DNA from: Chaetorhynchus papuensis
Lineage: Eukaryota; Chordata; Aves; Passeriformes; Rhipiduridae
Assembly (NCBI GenBank): GCA_013396525.1
Contig: VWYX01000901.1
Span: forward strand, 248,001 to 312,000
Direction of reading: 5' to 3'
Length of the DNA stretch: 64,000 nt
Part shown: one piece after another, positions 24,369 to 38,110 of the stretch
Layout: the number at the start of each line of letters is the position of its first letter
Position numbering within the stretch: position 1 is the first letter of the stretch
The notes under the pieces: generated by a model
The model's input: the letters and a program-made list of their open reading frames with translations, nothing else
Told to the model about the DNA's origin: nothing
The model's database searches: none
Translations under genes and position numbers: made by a program

Positions 24369-27300
24369 TTATGGTGACATTCTATCTTGCCAAAATACCC
24401 CTTCAAAAAACCAAACCATTTCCTTCATTATATCAATTTCATTGGTCTAAAAGAACACTAAGGAACTCACTGCTAGTGAGCCTGAATATTCCACAGGTTT
24501 TACCACCCCCAGAGCCAAACACAATCCTGGGTGACCTGGAACTCCAACACAGAGGTTGGCTAACTCAGGCTGGGTAACTCTTGCTTTTCTGAGGGCCACC
24601 CAAGTGCCTTCAGCAGCCCATACATTGACATATGACGTGACACATAAACATTTAAATCATTTAACCTAACTACAAAGTGAAGTCAATGGCTGTGACTGGC
24701 CCCTGAGCTATTGGTTGCCCATTCATGTCTACATATACCATCCTCCCTTCTCCATTAGCCTATTTCTCCTGCATGTTCTTATTTTTTGGAAGTGAAGGTT
24801 TTTGACTTGATTCATGTATCATTCCTGCACACACAAATACATGCATGATGGTCTGAACACATTTACTTGCAGCGAGAAAAAACTCTATTGTTCTGATGCC
24901 TTTTCCTGCCCTTAAAATCAAGAATCTAACACAGTTAGAAGGGAAAAAGGGGTGTTACCTCTGTATTTATTTTAAGGATCCTTAGGTGCACCACGCCCAG
25001 GTCTAATGCACCTCCATGCCCCCACACAATAGATCTGGTGTAACATTATAGGTGTTACTAATTAGCATATCTGTCAAAGATTCCCCAATGAGAGGCTCGA
25101 GTGAGCCCCTCTCCCCAAGGAACCTTCCCCTGGATGGTTCTATCTTAGTTTACAAAATGTGTTCTGGAGAGGACCTTGGGGTCTGGGGCATGCTGATCCC
25201 TCACTACGAAGCTTCTAAAATGTTTGGTCTCCCAGCTTGACAAACAAGTCCAAGAATGGAGGCTAAAGGCACTAAGAATACAGAAGTTGTAAAAAGGTAT
25301 AAAAGAAAAGGCAAAAAATCATCATGGCATCAGTTCCAACTTCCTCACTGTTGTCTTTTTTCCCCCCCCATTTACTTAACACCTCTATCAAAAGCTAACA
25401 ATCACCACAGAAAGTCCTCCCCACACTCTACATTATGCTAGGAGAAGATGCCCTGCCATTGTCACCAGTGCCCTGAGGAGGCACAAAGGGCAGCAGGGCA
25501 CAACTTCCACTGCAGTTTGCAAACACCTGCACAGTAGAAATAAGCAATAAGCCAGATTCATTCAATGTGTCAAGCTACTGGTCCCAATACCCATAGCATA
25601 TTTGACTGGGTAAGCTTCAGATATCGACAGTTTGCTAAATTTCTTTTTTTGCGTGATGAGAGGAGGAGAACAATAAAGATGCTGCAAGATGTGTAGCAAA
25701 AGCCAAAATTAGCAGTAACTACAAGATATTGGAACAAAAACCCCCAGGATTCTCATCACAACACTGACAAAACAGAAGTTTAAACAGGCTGTATTGACAT
25801 TGTCATTAAAAACACAAACGTCTTCATTCCCTTTTAATTTTTCACACCATATCACATCTACTCACTTAGTGTCTAGGACATTACCAACATGTTTGCACAG
25901 AAAGTGACTACTACTTCCAGCACAGAAGGGCTCCAAGCAAAGGAACCTTCTTCCACTCCGACAAAGGTTTCATCCCTTCCAGATCCCACAAGAGAATACC
26001 CTGAAAAATTATTTCTCTTGTGCTTACAGTCTTCTTCCACAATTCACTATTGTTAGGCAAAATACTAGAATGAAATTATCTTTGAAGAAGATTTTTTTTC
26101 CTTAAAAATATATCCATACACATACTTTCCTGTATTACAGAAAACATTCAGGGTACAATAAATTTAAGTTTTCTAGAAAAAAAGCCAACCCCACACTATT
26201 GTGTGAATCAGGAAAATACCTTTGAAAATACCATTTACTGGCTGCTCACTGGTGCAGAAGGGATAAAGGGTGGCTGCTTTTGACATAATTACAAGAGTGG
26301 GGTTGGAGAAACAGAGGAAACAAAGAGCCTAAGCTTCTACAGAAGTGACAGAAGCTTTGGAGTGTAATTAGGATACTTGCTCTTGAAACAATGGGTATAA
26401 TGGAAAACAGTGACTTTTCAAATGCTTCTTTCCCCAGTCAAGGGATGCTGCTTCCTCGAGCTCAACAGAATTTCTCTCCACATTCATCTCGAGTGATTAC
26501 AGAGATGTTTTACTGGCTGGGCCAAGATACACCAAGATGCCATAAAGCGCATTCCACACTGGAATCAGGCCTCAGCTAAACACTGTAATGGCCTGACACA
26601 GCGCATCAGATTTGCATCAAGCAATTTAAACAAATCATTTTTGGCACCAGTTTCCCAGAATAGCTGCCCCAGTCTTAACTGGTGGATATGCTCTCTGTGA
26701 CAGGTGAGGCCAGAAGTGGGTACGGTCTAAATTTAAGGTCGACTTGATGGAAGGAGATGTTTACAGCACAAAAATCACCTACAAAGGTCACAATGAGCCA
26801 ACTAAATTAATTTCAGCTAAGCTCCTGGACCTCCTCTTTGTGCTTTTAAAGCACTCAGTGTTGGCCCTCCTTAGCACAAAAATAATATCACTTCAAATGC
26901 AAATTATGCACACAATCTGTAGCCCAGGATATGAAAAAACTGTAGACTGTACCTCTGTCACTCATTTTCATGAGACACTGGGAGCACATTTCTCTCAGAA
27001 CCTGCTGCATGGATGGCTGAATGTAGCAACTCCTGAATTGCCACAGTTTGCAATTCAGCACATTAAAGCAATCTGAAATTGGCGATGGCTTAATGCACTG
27101 GGTTGCAAACTGTGATGGTTTAAGAGCTGCTACATCCCCCCCTTCAGCTCAGCCTGCCTTACAGGGGTCATATTCTTCTGAATCACATCGAATTAAGGCC
27201 ACTAAAATAAAATCCTAGTGAGCAAGCATCTTCATGTTTTAAGGCATAAAGCAACAAACCAATCTCTCTGAACAAATTCTTCCATCCAAGTCAGCACTAA

Positions 27301-30300
27301 AGCCAGAACTAAGGGATTTCTCAACATCACTTTCAGCCATGGTTTTGTACCATTCCAGTCTGATGTAATGTTGCACTCTCCAGTAGAACAGTGAAGGTGT
27401 GTGCCAGGCTCTCCATGGAACCAGCCTCTGCTGTTCTCCGCAGGTATGAACCCACTGTACATGAAATCCAAGAGTGTCTTTGTTCCAAAGTTATTTTTCA
27501 AGCTTGAGGATGCAATGTAACAAACACCTTTTTTTTTTTTTTGCAGCTCTCATTTCTCTGCCATGCAACCCTCCACTGTACTGAACTTCTAAGCTAGTTT
27601 TTAACAAAATCAAAAAATTTCCAATGCCTTCATCGCTCTTATTCAGTCTCATTCTCAAGGAAAAAGTACTGACGAAGGTTGACCCGGACTTACTCCCAGA
27701 AATAATAATCTTGGATTTGTGTTCGCCTCCATCAAGAGGCCTTTAAAGCCATTACATTTTCCACACTGTTATTATGCCAATGGTTGAGAGAGGCTTTTAA
27801 AAAAGTTAAGGAAGCTACATGTACTCCTATAACTCTTGTTTCACCCCCTTTCCTTCCACTACCTCTTCACTACCATACCATGAAGAAGTGTACATTTTAA
27901 CCTCAGGAGTTCTTCTACTTTGTTATACAAGTCGACAAATGTAACAGAACTAAACTGAGATGGAGAATTAACTATGCCCAGCATTGGGGCAGCTTTCTAG
28001 ATAACTCTGAGGTTTAAAAGCACAATCTAAAACTTTCTTTTACCTTCATGAGGCCTCAGCAATACAGAGATGCTGCAATTACAAAGTGCAATTGGAGACA
28101 AAGCCGGGTAATTGAGAACAGGCAGTGATACCGCAGGGCAGGCCATGGCTGTTGGGCAAGTCCACTTGATTCATTTTTTCACAAGGGAGGTTTTTAAGTG
28201 AAAGAAACAGTGAATCAGCACAACAGATGCACCAGAAGAATTCTTAAAAGGCAGGCTGATTAACAGTAAGGAGTTGAGCTGATCATCTGCTTGTACTTTG
28301 TACAAACAAGAACAAAATCCAGCAGCTATCAGACCAAAATGCATTATTTTAGATATTGAAATCCTGGTTTTTATGTAGTAGAGGACAAGAGCAGATTCAG
28401 AAAAAAATGGTTCTTTGAGGCAAGAGTGCTTTTCATTGCCCGTACATTTCTAAATCAAGAGGTAAGACAGGATGAAACAAATCTTAGCACATGGGCATTT
28501 AGCAGCACCAAGACAGGCACTAACACTGTAGAAATGTGCACACAAATGCACGCACATGAATACACAAATGTGAAGGGTTCGAGCCTTTACACTCATCATC
28601 ATCATCATCAGAAAAAGGATGTCCTGATACAAAGCCCATAAAGATGAAACAGCAAGATGCACATACATCTCACTAGGCAATAAATCAGATGTACAAAACT
28701 GGACTGTTAAGTACTTACTTCAGTTGAGGAAATGAATTTCATTAATAACTTCAAGCATCCAAGTCTTGGAGAAACAGAACTGTTTTACTGTACAAGAAGC
28801 TATTTAATCTGTACCTTCAATTATTGCATTGTTAGTGAAAAATATTTTACTACTTATTTGATGACATACACATCAAGAGAACAACTTCAGCACACAATAA
28901 TACTACTGCCATTTTTGAAACTGCTTCATCTGCTGTCAAGGGCTGCATATCCTGTAAAACTCTAGCAAATAAATATACCCTTAAATGTACTAATATAATT
29001 TTCAATAAATTTATCATGGGTGTTTTATTGTCCTAATGATATAGAACATTACATAAAATGCTAAAGGTGCCATAAACCAAATGCTTACTATGAAAAAGAA
29101 AACAACCTTAATTTTAAATTGCCATCTGAAGGTAATGCCATGAACTGCTCAAGTCTTATTTAATTTTAAAAATTGCCACTTCCTGTATTCAGTAATTCTT
29201 CCAGAGCGCATGATTTCATGCTCAATTTTCCCTGCAGAGATACATAAGGCATGTATGAAGGATTCAATTATAAATTATTCCAGTACAATAGAGCACTAAA
29301 CAGAATTTAAACTTGTTTCAGGATGCAAACAAACAGAAATCAATCCCTCCCCCAAATGAGTACTTTCCCATTTACATAACAGGAATGCAGAGCCATCATT
29401 TGCAACATTCCTCAGGTTTACCTGAGAACCATGACACACTGCCAGCTGACTTCCGTGAGAAATTCCACACTGTCAGTTCACTTTGCTACGACCATAAAAT
29501 TAAATCAGACTGTGACAGATGGTGTCCAGCCTGTCTGAAGATATTATCTGCTGTATAAATATTGATGATTTTACTAAGTTGTGCTCCAAATATACATTTT
29601 GAAACAATATAGATTCCTATCTTGAGCTAACAGTAAAAGCTTTGGCTGTGTTACCATGACAATAATATGTTCCCCAAGGTAGGATTTAGAAGAGCTGGGC
29701 CAAATAATTCTCTGGCTAAACAACCTTGTATTCAAAGTTGCACGGACTTACTGAAATGGGAAAAGGATGCATTAGTAGATTTAGTGAACTACATGGATTT
29801 CAGCACCCTGCTGAGAGATGGCTCAACCTCCTCTGCTATTGTAAACTCTGGTTCCTGGGTTGCTTCAAAAGCTTTTAATATATTGCCTTTTCTTATAAAA
29901 TCTTTCTTGGTACACTACTTGCTTGGGAATTGTTTCGTTTCTTAAATTTAATTCCAACACAAGAGTTGGACAACTCTTCGATTTTTTTCTCAAGCTCACC
30001 AGGTGATGCTTTCACTTACCAAGTCCTGATTCCACATTTCTTGCACATAAGTAAGTCTCAAACCAAACAGTTCTAACTAAGACTAGGATTATACAATGTC
30101 AGAATTAGCAGTGCATGATCATCTTTTTAAAGCAATTGGGTTGACTGCCTCTGTGCATTTGGTTCCCCCGAGTATTTCTTCCAAATAGGTGATTTCAAAG
30201 GTGTTCTTGTTCCCCTTCGGGAGCAGAATGATCACATAATGAAAAAAGCATTTTTGGATGTTTTATTTTATCTCAGCCCTGACCTAAGAAATAGGTCAAA

Positions 30301-33300
30301 AAGGTTTCACTTAAACTAGGGAGTTGTAAAGGCTGCAGCTCGTAGAGACAGCTCAGAGCCCTGAGGACTCCAGCATTGCCTGTGCGTTAAAAAGAAGTAG
30401 AACAGCTAAACTTTCCTTTGATTTGTAGAAAATTCATTCACAGCAAAATACAGCGAGACAAGGTAGGGCAACTACCCAGTGCCACATACACGAGCGTGCA
30501 CGTTCTCAAAGTGTGTAAAAATTCCCTTCATCACACCTGCTGCCTCAGGAATGCTTCTGATGCTCTCACATGCTGGACAAAGGCAGGAGAGTGTGTATTA
30601 CACCTGATGCTGCACCAGCACCTGCATGAACCCTTCCCACCTGAGGCAACTCTGCCCAAGGGAGCCTTGGCTGCTTCTCCGCAGCAGGAGCAGCTCACAC
30701 TGCATCCCTCTGTGTCACACAGGCTGGCACAGGGCCTGAGAAACCACATCTCCTCTTCCTCCCACAACTCCTAATGCAATCCAAGGTCCCTATTAGTGAG
30801 CACTGCAAGGCAGAATGGGTACAAATGCAATTTAACGTCACGCTTGGACACTGTCTGCCAAGACAAAGCAGCAGACACGTCTGAAGAGAAACAGAACAAG
30901 ACCCTTGGGGTGTTGCTTCCATGGCGTGCTCGGATGCTACTATCACACAGCATTGTGCAGGTCTGTCAAAGCAACACTTTTAAACACCATATTTCAGTGC
31001 TGATTCTGGAACAAAGCAGCAGCTAAGTGAGGACAATGTACCGAGTGGCTGTGCTCAACAGCTCTGTAATTGCCCAAAGGTGCAGAATAGAGATGTGAAA
31101 AGAGTGTCATTCCAAGGCAGCATATTTTGGTTTTAGAATTGAAGTAATAGCTCAGATATAACAGAGCTATTCATGTTTTCCAGGCATTCTCATTCCAGTT
31201 CGGCATTGTTTGTGCTTCTAGCCCTTCCCCCTCTTCACTGCCTCAGCATTCTTCATTTCATCCTGCCATATTGCAAAGAATGTCTCAGAAATGCAAGAAG
31301 AAAAAACAAAAACAAAACCCCAAACCCCCCAGAATTTACATGCTCATGAAAATCCTGCCAAGGCCAGAGAACCATGAGGATCCTAAGCTGTTTACCTCAC
31401 GGAAAAAACAGAGAGATGGCGTAATCAATATCTGTTTTCCTATACTGGAACAAAGTATCTGACCTAGACAGCCATGTAATCCTGTAAATTAGGACAAATC
31501 TACAGCCAGCAATTTGAATCTCATTCTAGGCAAATCTGGAAAATAAGGAAAAAAAACCCAAAAAACCAAGTTCTGAAAGTTCTGCCAAAAGCAACTGGCA
31601 GGCCTCAATCTAATACTGCATTATTTCTGCTGACAAGAAAGTCAAGACCATAACCTGCCTCAAGGTTTAAAGGCTTAGACAACCACTTCTGTTGACTGAA
31701 AATAGTTTGCAGAGGCCAGTTTTCAAGGATTATTCTTATAACTTATCTAACTACATCGCTGAAGAAGGACTGCAACATCCTAGTATGTTTATGACAGGGA
31801 AGAGGGGAATTATTTCGGGGAAAAAAATAATTATTCCTGTTTATTAAGTCAAAGAAAACTAAGAAAGATCAAAATTTAAAGACTGATAACAACTGAAACA
31901 GATAGCTGACTGCTGGAAATAAAAAACAAAACCAAACTCAGCATCTGGAGAAAATTCTATGATCTGCCTTCAAGAGAGAAAGAAAGAGAGGCTCTTAATT
32001 GTAGTTAAGCAAATGGCCATTTTAGAGAAGGAAATATTACACTAGGTCTCTGTATTTGAGTCCTAAGAATTAACATACTGTTGGGGATGGATTTATCTGC
32101 AGTGATTTTTATTGAAGGACACCTCAAACTTCCGTGATACCCCGTGTTTACTCTACTAGAGCTGAAATCCAGGATGAAAAACAGAATACACTGACTGACA
32201 CCTACCTGGCAGGTCTCTCTCCTGTGTTTTCCTCTCAGTGATTTGTTGTATTTGTTCTGGACTCAAGCAAAACAAACACATTATGGAAATCATACACTTT
32301 GAATCCAAACAATCCTCTTGGGTGAGCTGGACTTCTTGCATCTTATGGAGCACGGTTCTGTCATCTCACCACAAGCACTTGATGGTATTTGAGAGATCTG
32401 AAGTCCAAGACAACCTACACAGGCTTGGACAGTATGTGGCTGGACATTAAGGAGAACTACATCCCTCCTGGATTAGCAACCAGATAACAACCAAAGTTCC
32501 CTGTGGCATTTCACATCCCACTGGTATCTGTGTTTAGGCAGCCGATTAGGGCTCCTCATGTCCTTGGATGTCAACTCCACACAAGCCTGTTGTCAGCACC
32601 AAGTCAGGCTGCAACTTATGACACACTCCAACTTATCTTCCACTGCTGTCACAGACAGATAAGGCAAGATTACAACATGGAACTATGGCTTGGAAGACGC
32701 CCATGAAACATCTTCTGTTTCCTCTTCTTTTGATCCCAGATTCGAGCTGTAGTCTTGACATGGATTCCTTTCAAGCATGGCACTTTTCCTCCCGAAACAA
32801 AGCACCAGGTGCCCCAATGAATCCTTGTCAATCAATGAAGCTCTTTCATTTGCATGCAGTGTCATTTAGAGTTATCACCACGGCATTAAACCATCCAGGA
32901 GGTGACAGCTGACACACTTTCTGTAAAGTGGTTTTGGGATGAAAGACACTATAAGTATTAAAAAGCATTAATTTTAATACTGTAATACAGCAATTGTTAA
33001 TAACATCACTTCTGAACTGGTAGCACCTTCACATGAAGAATGTCACACTCAACTTTTTCTCAAATGGCAAGACTCACAGGAAAGGAATATTCTAAATTCC
33101 TTTAAATTAATTCCTGAAATCAAGCAAAGTACTTGAAATTCCTATGAAATAATAGAATTAATCAGAACTTAGTGAGAAAGCCTCTTGAAGGAAACAAAAA
33201 CATAGATGACAGCAGCACAAAGATATTCACCCTTGACTTCAGTGATCACTGCACAGATTCAATAAATCAAGTTTACACAAACAGAAATTATAGAGTACTT

Positions 33301-36300
33301 GCATATCTCTTTTTCAACTGACTTTTCTTAAACAAAGTCTTAATAAATTCCAATTGCAAGCATATTTATTAACCTCACCACAGAAAAAGCTGTGCTGTCT
33401 TTTGAGTGCTTCTGTAGGTATAATCTTAATATTTGTTACAAAGAAGTTCAAAGCTGCTCCACTTTTGCATCTGGTCAGCCTTTTTTTTTTTCCCTTTAGG
33501 ATAGAAATACCTATTGCCTATATCTTCAAACCAGCAGTTCTCAGAGAATCTCATAATCTGCATTGTTGCGCTGCTTTCTGAAGAGGCGCTCTCATTAACA
33601 CAGAAAATTCTTGGAAATGAGATGAGGAGTTCAAATGTTTTGTGCTAAAAAAGCATGAAAAATAAAAACAAGTTACCATTACCAAGAGTTACCATTACTG
33701 CCAGCAGTATTGGTAACATGGAAATTAATGCCAAAAATAAGTAAATCTTAATTTTTAGTGGTTACCCAGCAAAAGTTTATAATAATCCCCCTTTTTTTTT
33801 CCAATTGGCATTGAAAGGATTGGGAAGGAAGACATACAGAAAAAAAACCCAATTCTTCAAATGTTAACTGGAAAAGAAAGCATTGCCAATCCATGAAATT
33901 CCTATTAAAGTCATGACATTTCACTTCACTTTCCCCCCTTAGACAAGCAGCAAGGAAGAAGAACAAATTCCAAAGTAATTTTAGCTTCTTTCCCATCACA
34001 AAAAAAAAAAAAAAATTCAGGATCACAGAACAGATGGACAAAATGCTATATAACGAAACTTTCACACTGGGGACTGTACTCAATATCTGCCATAAATAGC
34101 CACATCAAAACTGCCCCAGATCACTTCACCAAACCCAACATTTCCTACAGATCTTCTTTCAAAATCATTGGGCTCAGTGAGAAACCTGGATACCTACGAG
34201 TGGCCCATTGACACATCTGTCTCTCTGACCTGTGGTTCCCTGGATGGAATCCAAATCTCAGAGCTGTGATCCAGCGCTTCCCGTACGATGCCTGGGGAGG
34301 AACAGGCGCTCAAGCCAAGCTTATCTAAAGCTGCAGGCGTGAAGGATGACAACCTGCTAGTTACCTCAGGGGAAACACTTTCCACTGCACTTGGTCCAAA
34401 TTCCTTTCTCTGTCCAGAACATGGACAGCCCAGGTCTCCTCTCACAATCCTGGGTGCCTGGAGCTGTTCTTTGAACGGCCAGAGGACTCCTGTTTATTTC
34501 TGAGTGCAGCTAGAAAAAGTTGCAGCACTTTTAGCTAACAGCTCAGTGGCACAACCACTTCCTCAGGCAGTGACAGGCTTGGATTCACTGCACAGAAGTG
34601 AATGCAAAATCCAAAGTCAGAAACAGAAAGCACAGGGAAAATAACGCGCTTGTGCAGTTCTGCAAAAGGGGTAAAAGAGGATCTTTGGGTTTATTCCTAC
34701 GTCTGTTTAAGCAGACAGAAGCAGTTTCTGGAGCATCAAAAATAACTCAGACCTGTGCTGTGTCTGCAAAGCCACTAAGATGGCAGGCACTGCCTTTCAC
34801 ATCTCTCTCTCTTCTGGCTGCTTTTCCTAAATAAAGTATTCACAGCTGCAGTGACAAAGAGCCCAGTTTAACTGATACGAATGTTTTCAGCTCTACCCTA
34901 TTTCTCAATCCCTACGTTTAATGAGACGTAGGTGATTATCTCATCAGATACATACAGAAGGGCATAGAATTGCAGGTGCCAAGATAAGGAAGAGATAAGA
35001 CTTTACAGCTTTGTGTATTTAAAAATCCACAGATTGTGAAGACTTGTCCTTCTTGCCACTGTTCTGAACAGCAAAGTGGAGATGAGGGATAAGCCACAGA
35101 CCAGCCTCAAAATTTCAAACAACCTATTTCTTTTTTTCATGCTCAACTCCTAACAGCTCAAGATGAATCGTTTATCAAAAATATTCATCAGATATTAGAT
35201 ACGTGATACTGTGGGTCTGGTGCTGTCAGGGTGGCTCTTATTTACTCGATGATTTTTGGCCTTCGAGGCAAATTAAGGCTAAGGAGCTCTTCAAGAAGAG
35301 CAAGCTGCAATCAAAACTGGCTAAAATAAGATGTTTCTGTCTTCCCCAAGACCATCACTAGTGTTTCTACACAGCTCTCCACAGGTCAAGACTAGTCTAG
35401 TCCCAAAGCTTACTGCTCCTACCAAGTGCTGAGAATTGGCTCATCCACAGTGGTACCACCCGACTCCTATCTGCAGGCCATGTCCCAGTCATCTGGTTGT
35501 TTCCAGTTGCTGCAGACTGGATATCATTTTCCTGGCTTTATCATGTTTTTATGAATGATACCAGGTAACCGTTATTACCAAATCATTTACTTCCTGCCCT
35601 AGAAAACAGTTATGAGCTATGCCTGAGTGAAATTTAAAAGAAAATTAAAAAATATCCTATTATCCCCTTTTGTAGTGTTTTGACTTCTTCCCTTCTGCTT
35701 TTTGCTTGCAGCCTTCATTTAAAACTTCATTACTTCAGAAAGAAGCAAACACTTTGAATTTAATTACTCCTGCAAATCAAGGTTGGGGTTTTTTTCAATA
35801 TTATTAAAGAAAGATCTTTAAGTAAAATGTTCATTGTCAATACAGAATAAACCAACAACAGCTACAAGACTGCTTCCATCAGCCCACTGGCCCCAGTACT
35901 AAATCAGTTTGCCTTGGATAAGCTAAGAGGATAATTCAGGTGTTTCTGGGTGAGAGAGTAAGTCAGACCCTTGGATAATAGAACCAGCAAATAAATAAAG
36001 GCAAACTGACTCCAGTGATTGGCTTGATTTAGCACTAATGAAATACTACATTTGTTTGGGTATTTTTATACCAACCCTAACACTTGTGACTCTAGATTAT
36101 TTAAACTGTTAATATACTGAGTTAAAATCCTTGAAAGAAGTTTGAAAGTTCATCAACATAGACCTGTTCTGACATGATCAGCTGAGTGAATGTCATTTTA
36201 CAGTGGTTATCCTGAGGACTGGAGAGATTTCTTGTCAACAAAAACCTTGTGTAACTCTCCCATCCTTTCCACAACACAGAAATGCAAAACCTCAGCAAGA

Positions 36301-37037
36301 CTGGAACCCTGGTGCCCAAAAGAAAATGCTGGAAATAGGGATTCCAGAAGTCACTTTCTGTGACGTATAACATGTCTCTAGCCAGAAAGGCTGTTTTTAT
36401 TCAGCAATGCTTACTGTTCACGTTTGCTTTTTGCCAGTAACAACCTACCACGAGAGTAGCTGGTCCATTGTCATCTTCACAGAAAAGAAAACACCACAGT
36501 TATGTGCAGCCACCACACCATCTTTATGCAATTGCATCTCTTCTTGAAAAGTCAGATCTATCTAAACAAAAAAAAGCATGAATTAACTTCTTTTTTCTTT
36601 CCTATAAAATGCATGGAGAAACATGGCTAATTTTTCCAATATATTCTATTTTTCCACATAGAGATCCATACATAACAACCCTTTCAACATAGACACCAAC
36701 AATACACAAATCTAGCAAAAAAACCCTCAAAACCCTACTTTTATTTGATCACGTCGTGTAAGCTTTATGATCAGTTTCCACAAAACTACAGAGACCCATG
36801 TTCAGAATGTAACTTTTCTACTCTCAAATTCTTTGCAGGCATGGATTTTGCAGACAGGTAAGCACAGAAGCCATGTAACCATTCACTACAAAATCTATTT
36901 TAGCCCATTCTGAGCAAGTCTTTTTCCCCACACTGCACAAGTCTCAACATGGGAAAATAAGTGTTCGAGTGAGTAAAGATTACAGTGAAGTAGACTGAAG
37001 ATACAATGGTTTCTATTTCAGGTTCCAAACTATTTAT
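24369..37037. other. Non-coding unique sequence
   Basis: No transposon or gene recognised across 12.7 kb except a small (CAT)n tract at 28593. Slightly GC-richer patches lie at about 30500-30770 and 34190-34500 without recognisable content. AT-rich stretches at about 28720-29680 and 32930-33400 are unremarkable. Confidence 0.6.
28593..28610. repeat. (CAT)n microsatellite
   Basis: Six CAT/TCA units in unique sequence. Confidence 0.95.
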
Positions 37038-37103
37038 ATCATAGAATTTTAAAATGTTTTGTCTTGGAAGGGACCTTAAAAATCATCATGGGCAGGGGCA
37101 TCG
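37038..37103 (-). mobile_element. CR1 LINE, short 3' scrap
   Basis: A minus-orientation remnant of the CR1 3' end: ATCATAGAATTTTAAAATGT corresponds to the tail repeat and the GAATGGTTTGGG block, followed by CTTGGAAGGGACCTTAAAAA and then TCATCATGGGCAGGG after a small deletion. It is about 65 bases and moderately diverged. Confidence 0.75.
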
Positions 37104-38086
37104 AGTAGGATTTCAAACGATCAACCATAATTTTAAAGACATATTTATATTCCAATGATCTTATTATATACACGTTTTGGAACTTTTCTGATTCCTACAC
37201 AAACCAAAAGACACTTCTTTACAGCAGAGTACGGTATAATTTGACTTCCACTTGTGGGAAGAGACTTCAGGTTTCTATTTTCCCCCAAGCATTCCAGAAT
37301 GGCTGTGACTGCACATCAGCTTTGGGCTGGATGCCAACAGTCACCTGGTAGCTCTGAGAGATCTCCAAGATACTCCCTGATGTTCCTGCATAGTGCATTA
37401 CACACAGCACCACCACTGGTATTAAAATGAGCTCTCCCTCGGGTCTAAGCTGGCCTACATCACTGACCTTCTCCTTTCATCCCAGCACAGCATGGAGCAC
37501 AGTGCACTTGCACCACAAACTCTCCCACTTCTCCACCACTTTTCCATACGCACACACATACACACTACACAAATAAGGGAATATAAAGATAAATTAGAGA
37601 ACCTTGAACCACTGCTATCATCACCTTTGTACTCCCACCCACTTCTTGCTTCTTGCTGTATGTGGGACCTCCGAGCCCTTGCACGCCTTCACTGCTCCCT
37701 GTATCAGGCTGTGAGGGGCTGCTCTGGAACACACAAAGGAAGGAAAAGCCTCCCACTGAACTCAGAGCGGCACTTCAAGCCCTTGGGCAGGTCACAGCCC
37801 CTTACCTGGGGCTCCAGCCATTGCCCCCACCCAGGGCACAGCCTGCAGCTCCCACTGCACCTGCTCACCGAGCTACTGGCACTATGGGTGTTCCTCAACA
37901 CAGGCAGTTCTTGAGTGCAGCATTCACGCTGGGGCAAGGACTTCACACAAGATGGAGAAGTGCAAAGACCTTTGTTACGCAGTTTCCATTACCTAAATAC
38001 TAGTTCACAAACAGGATATAACCTCATATAAACAGGAAGAATAAATCCCAGAATATCTCCCAGTCACCTGGAGTATTCCCTAGATA

Positions 38087-38110
38087 TTACCTATTATGGT
38101 AATAGGTTAA
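38087..38110. other. Short inverted repeat (hairpin)
   Basis: TTACCTATTA (38087-38096), a three-base loop, then TAATAGGTTAA. It is a near-perfect 10-bp stem with one extra T, sitting in AT-rich unique sequence. No terminator or transposon-end function is implied. Confidence 0.6.

Noticed and set aside
32238..32912. Possible MAPK10-type exons, checked because of position
   Set aside because: None of the frames carries kinase motifs or the conserved JNK3 C-terminal residues.
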